Of a stretch of 64,000 bases of DNA, positions 1 through 11,034 are shown piece by piece. Source of the DNA: Hermatobates lingyangjiaoensis. Its lineage: Eukaryota; Arthropoda; Insecta; Hemiptera; Hermatobatidae. Under the pieces are notes generated by a model, which had not been told where the DNA came from, did not search any database, and was given only the letters and a program-made list of their open reading frames with translations. The position numbers and the translations under genes are program-made. The stretch covers positions 2,552,001 to 2,616,000 of the forward strand of contig JAPFBL010000119.1 in the NCBI GenBank assembly GCA_026182355.1, in the 5' to 3' direction. Within the stretch, counting starts at the first letter, position 1, and the number at the start of each line of letters is the position of its first letter.

Positions 1-55
1 ATATATATATATATTATCAAAACTAACATATATACTATCATAACATATATATATG

Positions 56-108
<53 letters not shown>
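1..108. repeat. (TA)n microsatellite, interrupted
   Basis: Alternating TA tract broken by a short AT-rich segment (about 14-45), then continuous from about 57 to 108. It directly abuts a family-A foldback repeat on its right, the association seen throughout the window. Confidence 0.95.
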
Positions 109-109
<1 letters not shown>

Positions 110-292
110 CAAGACTAAGATCCTTCAACCGTCAAAGCGGTCTTCGTTGGAATATTTTGGAGTTTCTCCAGTTTGGTTTTTGCTCTGACGAAGACCGCTT
201 GTTACGGTTGAAAGATCCTAGTCTTGTTTTCTCATTTCATATTGTGGTTTGATCATTGATTGTTATTTCACCTGTTTATGTGAAATCTTTAT
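109..292. mobile_element. Foldback repeat, family A (palindrome)
   Basis: Two inverted arms: about 108-147 (AAGACTAAGATCCTTCAACC ... GCGGTCTTCGT) and 187-229 (ACGAAGACCGCTTGTTACGG ... AGTCTTG), around a roughly 40-nt centre. The right arm continues through the block TGTGGTTTGATCATTGATTG to about 292, where a new TA run starts. On the plus strand the right arm contains CTGACGA (185-191), a GACCG/CGGTT hairpin and GAAA (210-213). No protein is encoded. I read it as a non-autonomous unit; kinship with Penelope-like terminal repeats is inference. Confidence 0.75.
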
Positions 293-1418
293 ATATATAT
301 ACATATATGTGTAGATGATTTGTATATTGTATCGAGAAATACTGTAACCCCTGTACAGAATTGAAGATGCATTTGGAGGAAAGTTTTGCCTTAGTTTGAC
401 CATTAAAACTGTAATTCAATAGAAAATTGAAAACTGCAATTAAGAAAACAGAAAAGTCAATCAAAATAAAAACTAAAAAATTAACATATCCCCTTTATTA
501 AGAATATGCGCAGTGTCAAGGAATCATAGGACACTAAGGGATACTGAGTAATACGAGAAGAGTAAATGAATACGATTAAAGTAGGCAAGTATGTTGCAAA
601 GCTCGAGAAATATTACTTTATCATAATGCGAAAATAATTGGTTATTATTATTATTTTAGAGTAATATTTCTAGCTGTAGATCTATAGTTCTTTAAAAGGA
701 ATTTATATTGTACTCCCTGGATTTTAAAATTGTTTATTTTGTTTCTGTGATCGCGTTCAGTAACCATTCAGTAAATCATACAAGTTTGAAATCCTCAGTG
801 GACAGCAAAGCATACCATTGAAATGGTTTATTACATCAACCCGGTTCATTTGAGCCACTATTACAGCAACATATAAGTCGGTATTATGCCTACAGTTAGA
901 ATTCCGACAGGTGGCCGTCCGATCATCATCCTCTTGGCAATAATCGCCTTAAAATTAATCTATCGTCCTCATCTAACGCAGTCCACCTACTGTACCAACC
1001 TAATCCCCACATTATCTACGACTCCAATAATTCCACCGCTTAACATTATAACGCTGTATATATTAAATTACTTTGTCACTTACTGACGATTTTCAAAGCG
1101 TTTCTTTATGAATAAACCCTTTAAAGCCGGACATTTCATAATTTTGGCTTCAAAACCCACATATCAAACCAATTTATCAACAGATTATAAACTTTATTTG
1201 TTCTACTCCAAGCAACAACATTTGCATTTCCCATAAGTTTTATATAGGAATATTTTGTTTTTCTAAAATTTTGTAACATATATTATGTTACCTGAATGTA
1301 TAACTTTCGCGGTAGTTTTATTATTTAAAAGTAGAAAAAAGTACAAACATTCCTGAAAAACAATAACTGAAATTTATTTAACTACATGCTATCATTCCAC
1401 GGAAATATTGATATTTGC

Positions 1419-1420
<2 letters not shown>
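293..1420. other. AT-rich spacer, nothing recognised
   Basis: No gene-like sequence seen. A 66-residue open frame at 886-1086 has no recognisable motif and is probably chance. Confidence 0.6.
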
Positions 1421-1422
<2 letters not shown>

Positions 1423-1485
<63 letters not shown>

Positions 1486-1600
1486 AAAGCTTCCAGAAAC
1501 ACGAATGAAAAACCGATACTAGGACCCACATTCAACCCTTTTAACGGTCGTTCTGAGGAAAGGAAGTTGAGCGGTGAGAAAACGATATAATTAAATAATT
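1423..1600. repeat. (TA)n plus half-copy of foldback family D
   Basis: A (TA)n tract (1423-1481) is followed by an arm related to 23.08-23.19 kb and 26.75-26.87 kb: an ACACGAATGAAAAA-like start, a CAACCCTTTTAACGGTCGT block, then CTGAGGAAAGGAAG. Only one arm is present. Family D is the least well defined of the foldback families here. Confidence 0.55.
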
Positions 1601-1659
1601 ATGACCATAAAGGAAACGATCACAAAGAACAACAAATGTTTGAAAGTAAACAATAGGTG

Positions 1660-1860
1660 CACAGTAAATTGAAAAACACACTTACAGACTCTAATTTTTG
1701 GGTTACTTGGCATTACGGAGGAAAAGATAGAGACTCAACCGACTCCAACCGTCACTTCGGAAGTGTGCACTTGGTGTTCCTACCTCTTCTTTTCTAATGA
1801 TGGTTGAAAAACCAAAATTTAAAAACTGTAAGTGTGGTTTTCTTAGACAGCTTTTCAGTG
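1660..1860. mobile_element. Foldback repeat, family B (diverged palindrome)
   Basis: The left arm starts AAAAACACACTTACAGACTC and continues TAATTTTTGGGTT. The right arm reads back AAAATTTAAAAACTGTAAGTG (about 1816-1836). The centre holds short imperfect inverted pieces (AACCGTCACTTCGGAAG). It is clearly related to the better copies at 19.0, 29.4 and 37.5 kb. No (TA)n adjoins it, so it is probably an older copy. Confidence 0.6.
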
Positions 1861-1899
1861 GCGTAGCAACTATTTTTACCACCCGTGGCCCCCCTCCTC

Positions 1900-2873
1900 T
1901 CACGCTTACTGTTCATAATCCGTTAACCTTCAAATTTCCAGTAACTACTCAAAATTTTTATTTCCAATGAATTACAATCAAGGATACCATTTTAGACTAT
2001 TGTCATTAGTTCTGAACTTATATCTTATTACAGTACTCGTCTACATATATAATCGTTATCGAAGAAAACCAAAGAGTTTTCAATAAAAAGTCATAAAAAA
2101 TGGTTATATTAAATTATTAGGCTACGCAAAAGTACCATAATATATATTTCATTAAAAAAAAAGTTCTGAAAAATTTAAAATTGTTTTTTTTTAATTTGCA
2201 AATATTTCAACTGAAAAATCCGTTTAAAAACAGTACTACACTCATAAAACATACAAATAATTCTGACCATAAAAACTCATTTTGTTATACAATTTCAGAT
2301 TTTGGTGAGCTGTTTATTATTTTAAAATTTTTCTATTTTCTTTGTTTACCCCTTCAAAATTGCGTCCCCACGCCCATACCCTTGCTATCCCACTGAGATG
2401 ATTCAATAATTCAGGATTAAAATGGTAGGCTATATACGTTTAATTGTGAAAATTATTGAAACTCTAAATTTAACATAGAGACAATAATTGTGGTGGGAAG
2501 TAATCTCATGACCAAATGAGTGACAAACAGATTTGTCATTACTCTTATTAATGCTAGTTAATGATGCGCTTAACAAAATCATTTAAAATACCATATTCAA
2601 TGTCATAAATATGTAGAGAAAGTAATGTGTTTGAGAACAAGCAAAAACTGTGGTAGGAAATGGATGCGAGAGAGCAGACTGATAAGAAGCCAAAGGAGAT
2701 AGGGCGTCCGTCCTATCGCAAACAAGCACTATCTGTGGCATGCCTATCGAAATCCAACCAATTACTCATATGGTTTTATAATAAATAAACAATTATTTTA
2801 TACTGTTTACACAATATATTATTTCTATCTGACGAGTCTATTACAAAATGTAATTCTGATTACTACTACATAA
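1900..2873. other. AT-rich spacer, nothing recognised
   Basis: No homology or structure recognised. A somewhat GC-richer patch at about 2640-2750 resembles no family I know. Confidence 0.55.
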
Positions 2874-3200
2874 GGGCCAGGGTAACCCAATAGCAATGTG
2901 CTCACCTCTGGGCTGGTAGATCCGTGGTTCAATATACACCTTGGTACTCAATTTATTCACGCCAGTGATGAAAAAATTTGAGCACATCGACCGTCAGAGA
3001 GAGTGTTGAGAAGTCGGTCTCAAGCCTGTATGATATCAGGTACTTTTTAAGGATACCCTTTCTAAATACTCTTGTGTTGAGGAAAACTTAGGACTCCCAA
3101 TGTAGAATGTTCATTGTATGGTATCACAAACATCTAATGTTCGGAGTATGTGTGTTCGCTTTTGCGACTCCCACTGCAATATAACTTATCCTACACAACT
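2874..3200 (+). mobile_element. tRNA-derived SINE, near full length
   Basis: The best-preserved plus-strand copy of the window's SINE. It starts GGGCCAGGGTAACCCAATAG, with an A-box-like TAACCCAATAG and a B-box-like GGTTCAATA at about 2927, spaced as in a Pol III tRNA-type promoter. The body contains CGATTTATTCACG-like sequence, a block resembling GTCAGAGAGAGTGTTGAG, TGTATGATATCAGGTACT, AGGACTCCCAATGTAGAATG and a tail of CCACTGCAATATAACTTATCC. Related copies lie at 6.1, 9.1, 12.9, 14.2, 24.6, 45.7, 49.0, 53.1, 53.4 and 58.3 kb. SINEs encode no protein and depend on a LINE partner. Boundaries are approximate. Confidence 0.85.
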
Positions 3201-4050
3201 AGTTTAAACTAAATATTAGAATAAATAGCATTGCTAATACAGCGAATATTGTAAGTTTTAATTATTACAAAAATCTGTACTCGTCTGAATGAGTATCCAG
3301 CTTACTATGAACATACTTCTTATCATACTGTATACTGAAAATAAATTTAATTAATTGTTTATTTTGCTGCGGTTTTCATGTACACATGAAATCTTTATAT
3401 TTCTCTGCAAATATAATCATGCAGATTACATGTGCATGCATTTGTATGCGTCTGTATCAGTAAGTGGGGGCATATCCATTTGTGAAAATAATATACGTCA
3501 CAGTGTTTGATGGAATATTGATTCTATCAACAAAAATTTTTCGTTTAATGAAGATAAATAAGTAGTATAGTTTTTGGTTAATATTCTGATATGGGAAGTC
3601 TATATCATTACCCAATATATGTATTTAAAAATTTTTTGTTCCAAACTAATTATAGAATTTAAAATTAAAAATTTGCAGATATTATGACTCTTATAATTAA
3701 ATAAAAGAGAAACAGAAATCATAAGTAACTAATAAAATGTATGATTGGATTTAGAGAGAAATATACAGATTTTACTTATGATTGAATCTGATGGCTTGTG
3801 AACAGATTCTGGTGGTACCGTTTGACTAATCATAATAAAATTGAACACAAAAATAGCAAATAATAAACGGATGAGAAGTTAAGTTTTTTTTGTAATATTG
3901 CGTTATCAGAAATGGGCATAACAATACCATTTGTGAATTCAGGAAAAAAAATAACCCAATCTGTTCTGGCTGAAACAATAACATTTTTCCTAGTTATTAT
4001 CACGCAATTATTATATAATAAAATAATAGTTATTTGATATTATGATCAAT
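3201..4050. other. AT-rich spacer, nothing recognised
   Basis: Low-complexity AT-rich DNA with no coding or structural signal that I can support. Confidence 0.55.
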
Positions 4051-4052
4051 AT

Positions 4053-4098
4053 GGCTATATTATGATCTCCTCCTGTTGGAGGAGATCATAATATAGCC
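4053..4098. repeat. Perfect 21-bp hairpin
   Basis: Arms 4053-4073 and 4078-4098 are exact reverse complements (GGCTATATTATGATCTCCTCC) around the 4-nt loop TGTT. The surrounding DNA is plain AT-rich spacer. A perfect stem with so short a loop is either a very young inverted duplication or an artefact. It could fold as RNA, but I see no promoter evidence. Confidence 0.9.
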
Positions 4099-4099
4099 C

Positions 4100-6109
4100 T
4101 GAATTGTTTAAACTCAATTTATAATAATTCCTAATTGTCATACATCTTTAGACTAACTTAGAAAGTATAACAACAGTAATTTATTGGATTATCTTTTAAA
4201 ATATATTAGTGCTTTTAAAAAGTTATTTTCAAACACATTATCAAAAATATTTGAGAATATGAAGGCAAATATAATACATGAACATTCAAATTTTAGCCGA
4301 CATATATACTTACATGTGTAGTTTAGACAGGGACATTACATATTTACACTTTAAATGCGATCATACTAAATAGAATAAACAATAGTACAAATATTATAAA
4401 GATAATAACTTTTATAGGGATGTAAACAAATTATTTTGAATTATAAAATTGGATATTAAGAAACCGATTCTACCACAGAAATTTTGCTTGACATTCATGA
4501 GATAATTACTTTATTCGGTTAGTGTATATTATACTGGTAATTTAAAGAAATGTTATACATTATTAAAAATTTACATGTTAGGAGAATTTATTTTTTTTAG
4601 TGGACTCCATCATGTAGCTCAGTTTGTACCTGTCATAAATATGCAGTTTAAATATTTTACTAATGCAGTTTAAATTTTACTAATAGGACCTTCCCTATAA
4701 ATCCTAATAACCTTTAACAATTACATATTTCTTGGTAATGTAATTTTTTTATTAATTCTGAGTAACTTGAAACATGTAACATTCTATATAGACTATATTC
4801 TAGAACTGTATCATTCTATATATCATAAGTAGTAAAAATTTCAATCCTCTCTCGTGGTTTTTCTAGATATTTAAAATATTGAATATTTTAGTCCCAATAT
4901 GAATATAACTAATAAGAATTTCTAAAAATTTGAAAAAATAAAGCTATTATACTACGCTTAAAAGGACAACTCAATTAATTAATCACTATTTGCAAAAACG
5001 AGAAAGTTTATTATTGTATTTTAGGTAAAGTTCAGTAACAGGCATAGTTTAGTTAAAATATACCTAGTAATTTAATTGATTATTAATCAGTTTGACTATA
5101 CTCTTACTGTTGAGTTAACTATATATCTACAGGATAAATAATTATTTGAATTAAATTTAATCATGTTTGATAATATGTTTGTTTAGTAAATCTAACTGTA
5201 GAGAACTTCTAACTTTTTCATTTAATTCCATTTTTATTGGTCAAAGAGTGTGACTACAAATGTGTTCAAAATCGTTCGGATACAATTCTAAGAAAATATT
5301 TTCTTAAAACTATCCTCTTTCGTTACCTGAAAGACCTGGTAACGTAATTCTTTATGTTAACTGAAAAATTATATGATCTATTCATTTTTTTTTAGGAAAG
5401 AAATGGTATCATAGAACACATAATGAGCAATCTGGTGAATTTGATGAAGCCATATAAATACAAATTAGATAGGATAAAGGTAAATTCTTTGATATAATAA
5501 AGATATGATAAAGGATATTTTTAGTATAACAGAAAGTTGATTCACTAAAAGATATCACATGTAGTGTGTCTAAACTTGAAAACAATATCAAACAAACTAT
5601 AGAAATGAACTCAGAGGTCACAAAACGTATAAATCCGTCAAAAAATTGGAGAAAAATTTTTTTCACTGCTATAACTAAACAATAGTAAATTAGTAAAGTA
5701 TTTCTGAAAAAAGAAATATGTGAAGATGTAGCATCTACAAATATATTGTTTAAGTTACACAGTAAAAAGTTAAAAAGAAGAGTTACTTATAAATTTTCAA
5801 TTAAAATATAGGCAGTAAATAATTGCCAAGTAATAACAAGGATAGATAAAGGGAGAAAGAATAACAAAAGTGGAGATAATGATATAAAAAGTGCTGAAGA
5901 AATAGAAGGTAAGAATAAAAATAAAACAATTTAGAAAAGGAATATAATTAAGCCGAAGGTGACAAAAGACAATTGAATGACTTGACTTGCTTGGGTAGTT
6001 TTTTATATTGTATAATACAAAAGAAGACTAAGTATTGATGTTGATTAAAATTCTGTTAGATTATTCTTTTTTCATTGCTGCATCTAAAGTTTGTTTTTTG
6101 GTCATTGAT
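4100..6109. other. AT-rich spacer; possible decayed coding patch near 5.5 kb
   Basis: Mostly featureless. On the plus strand, about 5536-5640 reads as an open, coiled-coil-like stretch (SLKDITCSVSKLENNIKQ followed by TIEMNSEVTKRIN), and a second open patch follows near 5710-5790. This could be the remains of a retrotransposon ORF1-type protein or chance. I cannot assign a family. Confidence 0.3.
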
Positions 6110-6367
6110 GGGGTTCACATGAGCCCAGTGGCAACGTGTACACCACTGGACTGATAGATCTGCTGTTCAATACTCACTCTGGCCTTTGATTTATTCATAT
6201 GGATGTGAATAAATCTGAGAATGGCTTATCTCAGATGTTAAGCTCACGGTCCCAAACCTCATCAAAGTCAGGCATTCCTTAAAAATCCCTGCTCTAAATA
6301 CCTTGAGTTAGTTTTTAGGACTCCCAATGTAGAATTTTCATTGTGTAGTATTACAAAGAGCCACCCT
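6110..6367 (+). mobile_element. tRNA-derived SINE
   Basis: Head GAGCCCAGTGGCAACGTGTA (A-box region) and CTGTTCAATACTCACTCTGG (B-box region), body GATTTATTCATATGGATGTG, and 3' part ACTCCCAATGTAGAATTTTC. The tail is truncated after TTACAAAGAGCCA compared with the 2.87-kb copy. Confidence 0.8.
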
Positions 6368-7194
6368 TTACCCTTGATGACAATAATATTAGAATATTGA
6401 TGAAATAATTTCCACTTTATCTTACCGCTGAATCTTTTCATTTAAGCGATTATAGGTGTTTTTAAAAAATAAAAAAGAAATGATTTAATTTGAAACAACC
6501 CAAATTAAAAATAAGGCTGTGTTAGGAATATTATTTTGTGATTAACTTTGAGAGAGGTGGATGGCTAATACGAGGCAGTCAACTCCTTTATGGGTGACCA
6601 GCCGGTTACTGCCTAAGGTTATAATTATTCGCGAATTGCATTTCTTCCACAGGCCTTCTCCATCGTTAGCTGAGTTTTTGACAACAGTTGTTCACCTTAC
6701 AAACTAACCTTGTCACAAAATCTTTATTTGTCCTGAAGAAACTTATCTTTACCAAGAAATGAGTTACTTGAAAAAAATCTAAGCGCATTGCACTTCTTAT
6801 ATGATGTTGACTTAGGAAATCACTATATTTCTAATAATCACGAATGTGAGTAGCTACACAATCATGTTATTAATTCAGACAACAATTACCTAAATCTCTT
6901 TACACTCAAAGAGTTATATATTTTTTTCCTGATTAGGGCGACCCCCATTACATTATTAAATTTTGTAGCTACAAAGTATAACACAATATTTTGAAAATTT
7001 TATTAATATAAAAAAAATAATAAAAAATAATGTTTAATCAAAAAATATTTAAAAAAAAAGGAATAATAAATTATGATAATTTTATTATTGATATTCTTAT
7101 AATTACTATATTTAAGTCTTATAGTAATAGATATTTACAGTTTTTGTTTAAGTTATAAGGCTTCAATTTGTCAATGTTTATAGAATTTATGTTT

Positions 7195-7727
7195 ATAAAT
7201 TTAGCAGTTTCATTAGCAGTTTCTCGCTCAGAATTGGCCACTTTCCACCATGTATAATGACTTCTTTTTTGAACACGGACCTTTTCTTTTCGTGTATTGG
7301 GAATTTATACAAGATATGATGGTAGTTTTGGAATTTTTTTCCACATGGGCAAGTTGGTTGGTCAATGATTTGACACTGGGCAAGATAAACTTTACTTTTT
7401 CCTTGGTCAGTTTTGAGTCATAGTGGTTTTACAATATGTGTATGATATATCATTTTCTTCATTCTTGTTGCCTTTGTTGGGAAATAAAGCTTGGTGGTAA
7501 GACCTTTAGTTGAATTTTGCTACATTTTTTTTCAAATATTTGACAGTTTTTAATTCTTAATAGTTGTTTGGCATACGCCTTTGGAACTTTTTTTTTTAGA
7601 TCACTCTTTACTCATCATCACCTATTGCTCTCTTTGCTACGATACCTGCTAGTTCATTGCCGTGGTTTCCGGCAAGCGCATTAACCCATGTCAAACTGAT
7701 TTTGTGTTCCACATTTGTTTTCCACAT
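7195..7727 (-). pseudogene. Non-LTR retrotransposon C-terminus: RNase H end and Cys/His motif, broken
   Basis: On the minus strand, from 7727 downward, one frame reads ISLTWVNALAGNHGNELAGI then VAKRA. This is the last RNase H motif of jockey/I/R1-type non-LTR elements (compare the family pattern W-V-x-a-H-x-G-x-x-G-N-E-x-A-D-x-x-A-K-x-A). Stops and frameshifts follow. A second stretch then reads AQCQIIDQPTCPCGKKFQN followed by YHHILYKFP, the C-x-C-G ... H ... C/F-P motif found near the C-terminus of the same elements. The last RNase H Asp is replaced (ELAG for ELAD), and several stops (around 7600 and 7460) make it non-functional. In the intact element these domains help remove RNA template during reverse transcription. 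No reverse transcriptase domain is visible upstream (7.73-8.7 kb), so this is a 5'-truncated, old insertion. The exact clade is uncertain. Confidence 0.72.
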
Positions 7728-7734
7728 ACCATTG

Positions 7735-9121
7735 AGTGTTTTTTTTTTATTTCAGTCAAATGAAATGATTTGTAAAAATGTCCAACTTCAAGTTGGACAT
7801 TAAGAAACAAATAAGCAAACATGACATTGATGTATAGAAATAACCAAATATCCGACACTCCATTGTTTATACAAAAACTGATTGATACTTAGCTTAAACT
7901 ATAATTAAAACTTGATGTTAATTTCAATATTTTAAACTTATTAAATCCCCATCTGTATAAAAGAAACAATTTTCGCTTTTATTATGCAATAATTATTTCA
8001 CTTCAGGATAAAAAAGAAATAAAATTATCTAAAATGGAAACAAAATGATTGATTACTTAAATTAAAAGTATGGTTTGAAATAATAAAAATCATCATCATA
8101 CAGAAATTTTAATAAAATAATTAAAAATATTAATGGGATTAATCATCAATCAACAGGAAGATAAAAACAATAAAATCTTTGCTATTATATTGTCATTTTA
8201 TCGGAACTTTGAATAGATTAAAATTAAAAGTACAGAGATAATTTCCAATGTCGCTTAACTTTTTTTTAAAGAATTATAACTATAATTATAATCCTTTATA
8301 ACTATAATTATAATTATAAGCATAGAAATTATATTCCTTTGAATTTGATTTCTTTAATAGGATACTGGTTTATTTTTAAAGACAATTTTATTATTATGAA
8401 ATTGGAGATAAATAGGAAAAAATTCTAACTTGTCAGTTAAAACCTAGAGTGTCGATGTTATGTAATACGATTTATTCTATGTGTTGAATTTTGTTGTACT
8501 CTAATCAGTAATAATTAAATGTTTTAAAATATTCAATAATAGAGTATCAATAATAATTATAGCATATATGTAATTACATATATAATAAATTATTTCTTAT
8601 GCACGTTACATAACTTAAATACTTTCATACATTTACACGAATACATGTCTTACGGTCTTAGTACCATCTTAACTAATAATACAATACTGCTTTCTTTAAT
8701 AATTTAGGAAAAGGACTCGAAGAGATCAGAGGATAGTTACATATGTGATCATAAAAATAAAAAAAACAAAAAAAAAAAAGGGACAAGTCACCTTCACCAA
8801 TCAGGAAAATCTGTTAACGATCAAGTAATAAATCAAGGCATAAATTAGCAAATAAAAAAAGTATGAAATTATAAATTTATGAAAAAATCTGTGTTTACCG
8901 TGAACAAAAATAATATTTTTATTCAAACAAATTACAGTTACGATCATGTTTAACCCGATAATTACAAGCATGTGTTTCTGAAAAAGGAAAAATACATTTG
9001 CATGCAATGAGACATAAATAAAAGTAAATAATTAACAAGTTTTGGAATATTTTATACTCATTTGGTTGTCTGGAAATGAATTAAGAATATTATGATTTTT
9101 ATTTTTTAACATGTATTTTAT
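7735..9121. other. AT-rich spacer
   Basis: Contains a small palindrome (about 7779-7802, TGTCCAACTT/AAGTTGGACA) and a TATAATTATAA-rich patch near 8280-8320. No gene recognised. Confidence 0.55.
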
Positions 9122-9304
9122 AGGTTATGTTGCAGTGGCAGTCTGACGTGAGAACACACATGAGTAGCACATTGGCCCTTTGTGATACCATAAAACAAAG
9201 AGTCCACGTTGTGAGTTTTAAATTTTGCACAACCCGAGTGTATTTAGAGTAGCGATTTTTAACAAGTTACCTTACATACTCAAGCCTCGGGACGGTCTGA
9301 ACGT
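9122..9304 (-). mobile_element. tRNA-derived SINE, 3' half only
   Basis: Reverse orientation. The tail is TGCAGTGGCAGTCTGACGTG, then TAGCACATTGGCCCTTTGTG and GTGTATTTAGAGTAGCGATT, stopping within CAAGCCTCGGGACGG. The tRNA-like head is missing. The 82-residue open frame across 9225-9473 starts inside this repeat and is not a gene. Confidence 0.75.
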
Positions 9305-9628
9305 TCTTTTCGAAATGAAGTTTATTTACCCCCTTTTGAATAAATTGGGGGACCAAATTGAGTATTGTATTGGGTATATATATTGGGTACCATATTCAAG
9401 ATCTATCAGTCCTGAAATGAGTACAACTGAAATAAGCTGGCTCAATTTTGTACTTTATAACTGTAGTTATTAATAGTTTTCCTGGATAATCAGTAATATT
9501 ATTAGTGAAATTAAATCCAGGCTGTATAGTACTAAAATAAAAGTTATACAACAGTAAGTGCTATCAGCATATAGGTATACGATGAAAAATTGTCAAAATT
9601 TGTAAACTTTGAAATGTTGTGTTTGATG

Positions 9629-11026
9629 TAGAGGTTCGTCCAGAAATTTTATAAGTGATGTAGTAACAGATGGGTCACTGATAATGTCTTATGTTAGTCA
9701 ATGAGTCGGTTTTTGCCATAGTAATACGTACGTAGAACAGTACGCTACGAATAGATGGTGTAGGATAATTGGGAGTTGATATATGGTAATGATCGAGTCC
9801 AGCTGCTGTAGGACCATCTCCTCCTCACCGGCACACTAAATTACCAACTTTCTAGCGGACTTCTTTACTGCCTCTTTGTACAACATGCCATGCTCACCAT
9901 GTCTAACGTCCCTGGCACCATAAAAAAGGTATATAAAGTGAAATATAAATAACACAACTCGGAACTTTGTTTATAAGTGGAGGGAACTTTTGTGTATAAA
10001 AAAATATTATACATTTACTGCACAGCTTGAAATCATCAGCATGAATACACAAAAACGTAATAATAATTCCTACAAATAGCTTCCCAATTATCTAATTGTA
10101 CTAAGGAAACATTAGAAGAAACATTTTGCTTAATAGAGTGAATCGAAATGGTTACAAAAATGGTACGTGCTATTTCATATGTGTCTCGAGTTTAGTATAT
10201 GATGTGCACTTCAAATTTTGATTGAGAATGAAACGACATCCCTAGAAATGTGGTTTCAAGCAGGATGTATAGCCCTCATTAAATGTTGACGTTTAACTAG
10301 TAAAAATACACGTATTCTTACTCTTTTAAGCAGAGAATCTCCATGTAAATGGACTAGGCAAAGTGAATCATTGGCAAAGATAATCGTAAATTACACATGA
10401 ACTGACACTTTCCACTCTAAAACATTTTCCCATGACTAAACCAAATCAACAGTATTTAATTTTCCATGACCTTATCCTTTCATTAGAGACTTAATACTGT
10501 TCTATTTAAGTAAAAAAAAAAATTAACAGTTTTTTGATTTCTTTCGTGTCAGGTTTATCTTGTAACCGTTTGTAGTGTACCAGTGACAATGAAGCTGAAT
10601 TTATCTAATGTTACTCAGACTGATGCCTTTGAAGCAGATAATTGAAGAAAACCTATCACCTTTTCTCATCAAAAATGAAAAAAAGTCACGTTGCATTATA
10701 CATTCTTCTACCATAAACAGATATTTGTAGCAATTAGTTCAGTTATTAAAATTTGTAAATGATTTTGAAACCCTGAATATGCATATAAAAATTTGAATCA
10801 CTCCGCGAAAAAACTCGAGAGGAACGGATCGAGGTGGCGGGACGTGACATGGAGGGCTCCATTTCAACTACCTGCCCTGACGTTGGTAATTGACCGACTG
10901 AGGTCCCCCACCTCTCATTCTATTCCCCCACCTCTCCTCTTTCGAGCGGTGTTGCCGAATTTGGCAAAAACCACTCCTACCGCCCTACAGACCAAAACGG
11001 AACTTATTTTCTGGACGACCCTCGTA
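9629..11026 (-). mobile_element. Degenerate mariner-ended element
   Basis: The right end (about 10761-11026) matches, in reverse orientation, the first ~265 bp of the mariner at 21.38-22.32 kb: TTGAATCACTCCGCG, GACGTGACATGGAGGGCTCC, ... and the terminus GGACGACCCTCGTA. The left end at 9629 has TAGAGGTTCGTCCAGAAA, a good match to the same terminus in the opposite orientation, so the span of about 1.4 kb looks like one element with both terminal inverted repeats. The translated 5' end still shows the start of the transposase reading frame, but with many indels. I could not find the D,D34D catalytic motifs in the interior. That interior is repeated next door at 11035-12208. Confidence 0.6.
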
Positions 11027-11034
11027 GCTTTGTC

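Noticed and set aside
1408..1590. Open frames with long Ile-Tyr runs (here and at 22504, 28764, 28771, 28990, 39696, 39911, 50904)
   Set aside because: They are translations of (TA)n microsatellites with short flanks, not genes.
2874..2960. tRNA gene suggested by A and B boxes (also in the other SINE heads)
   Set aside because: The cloverleaf cannot be closed and the same head is followed by the same non-tRNA body in about ten copies, so it is a SINE.
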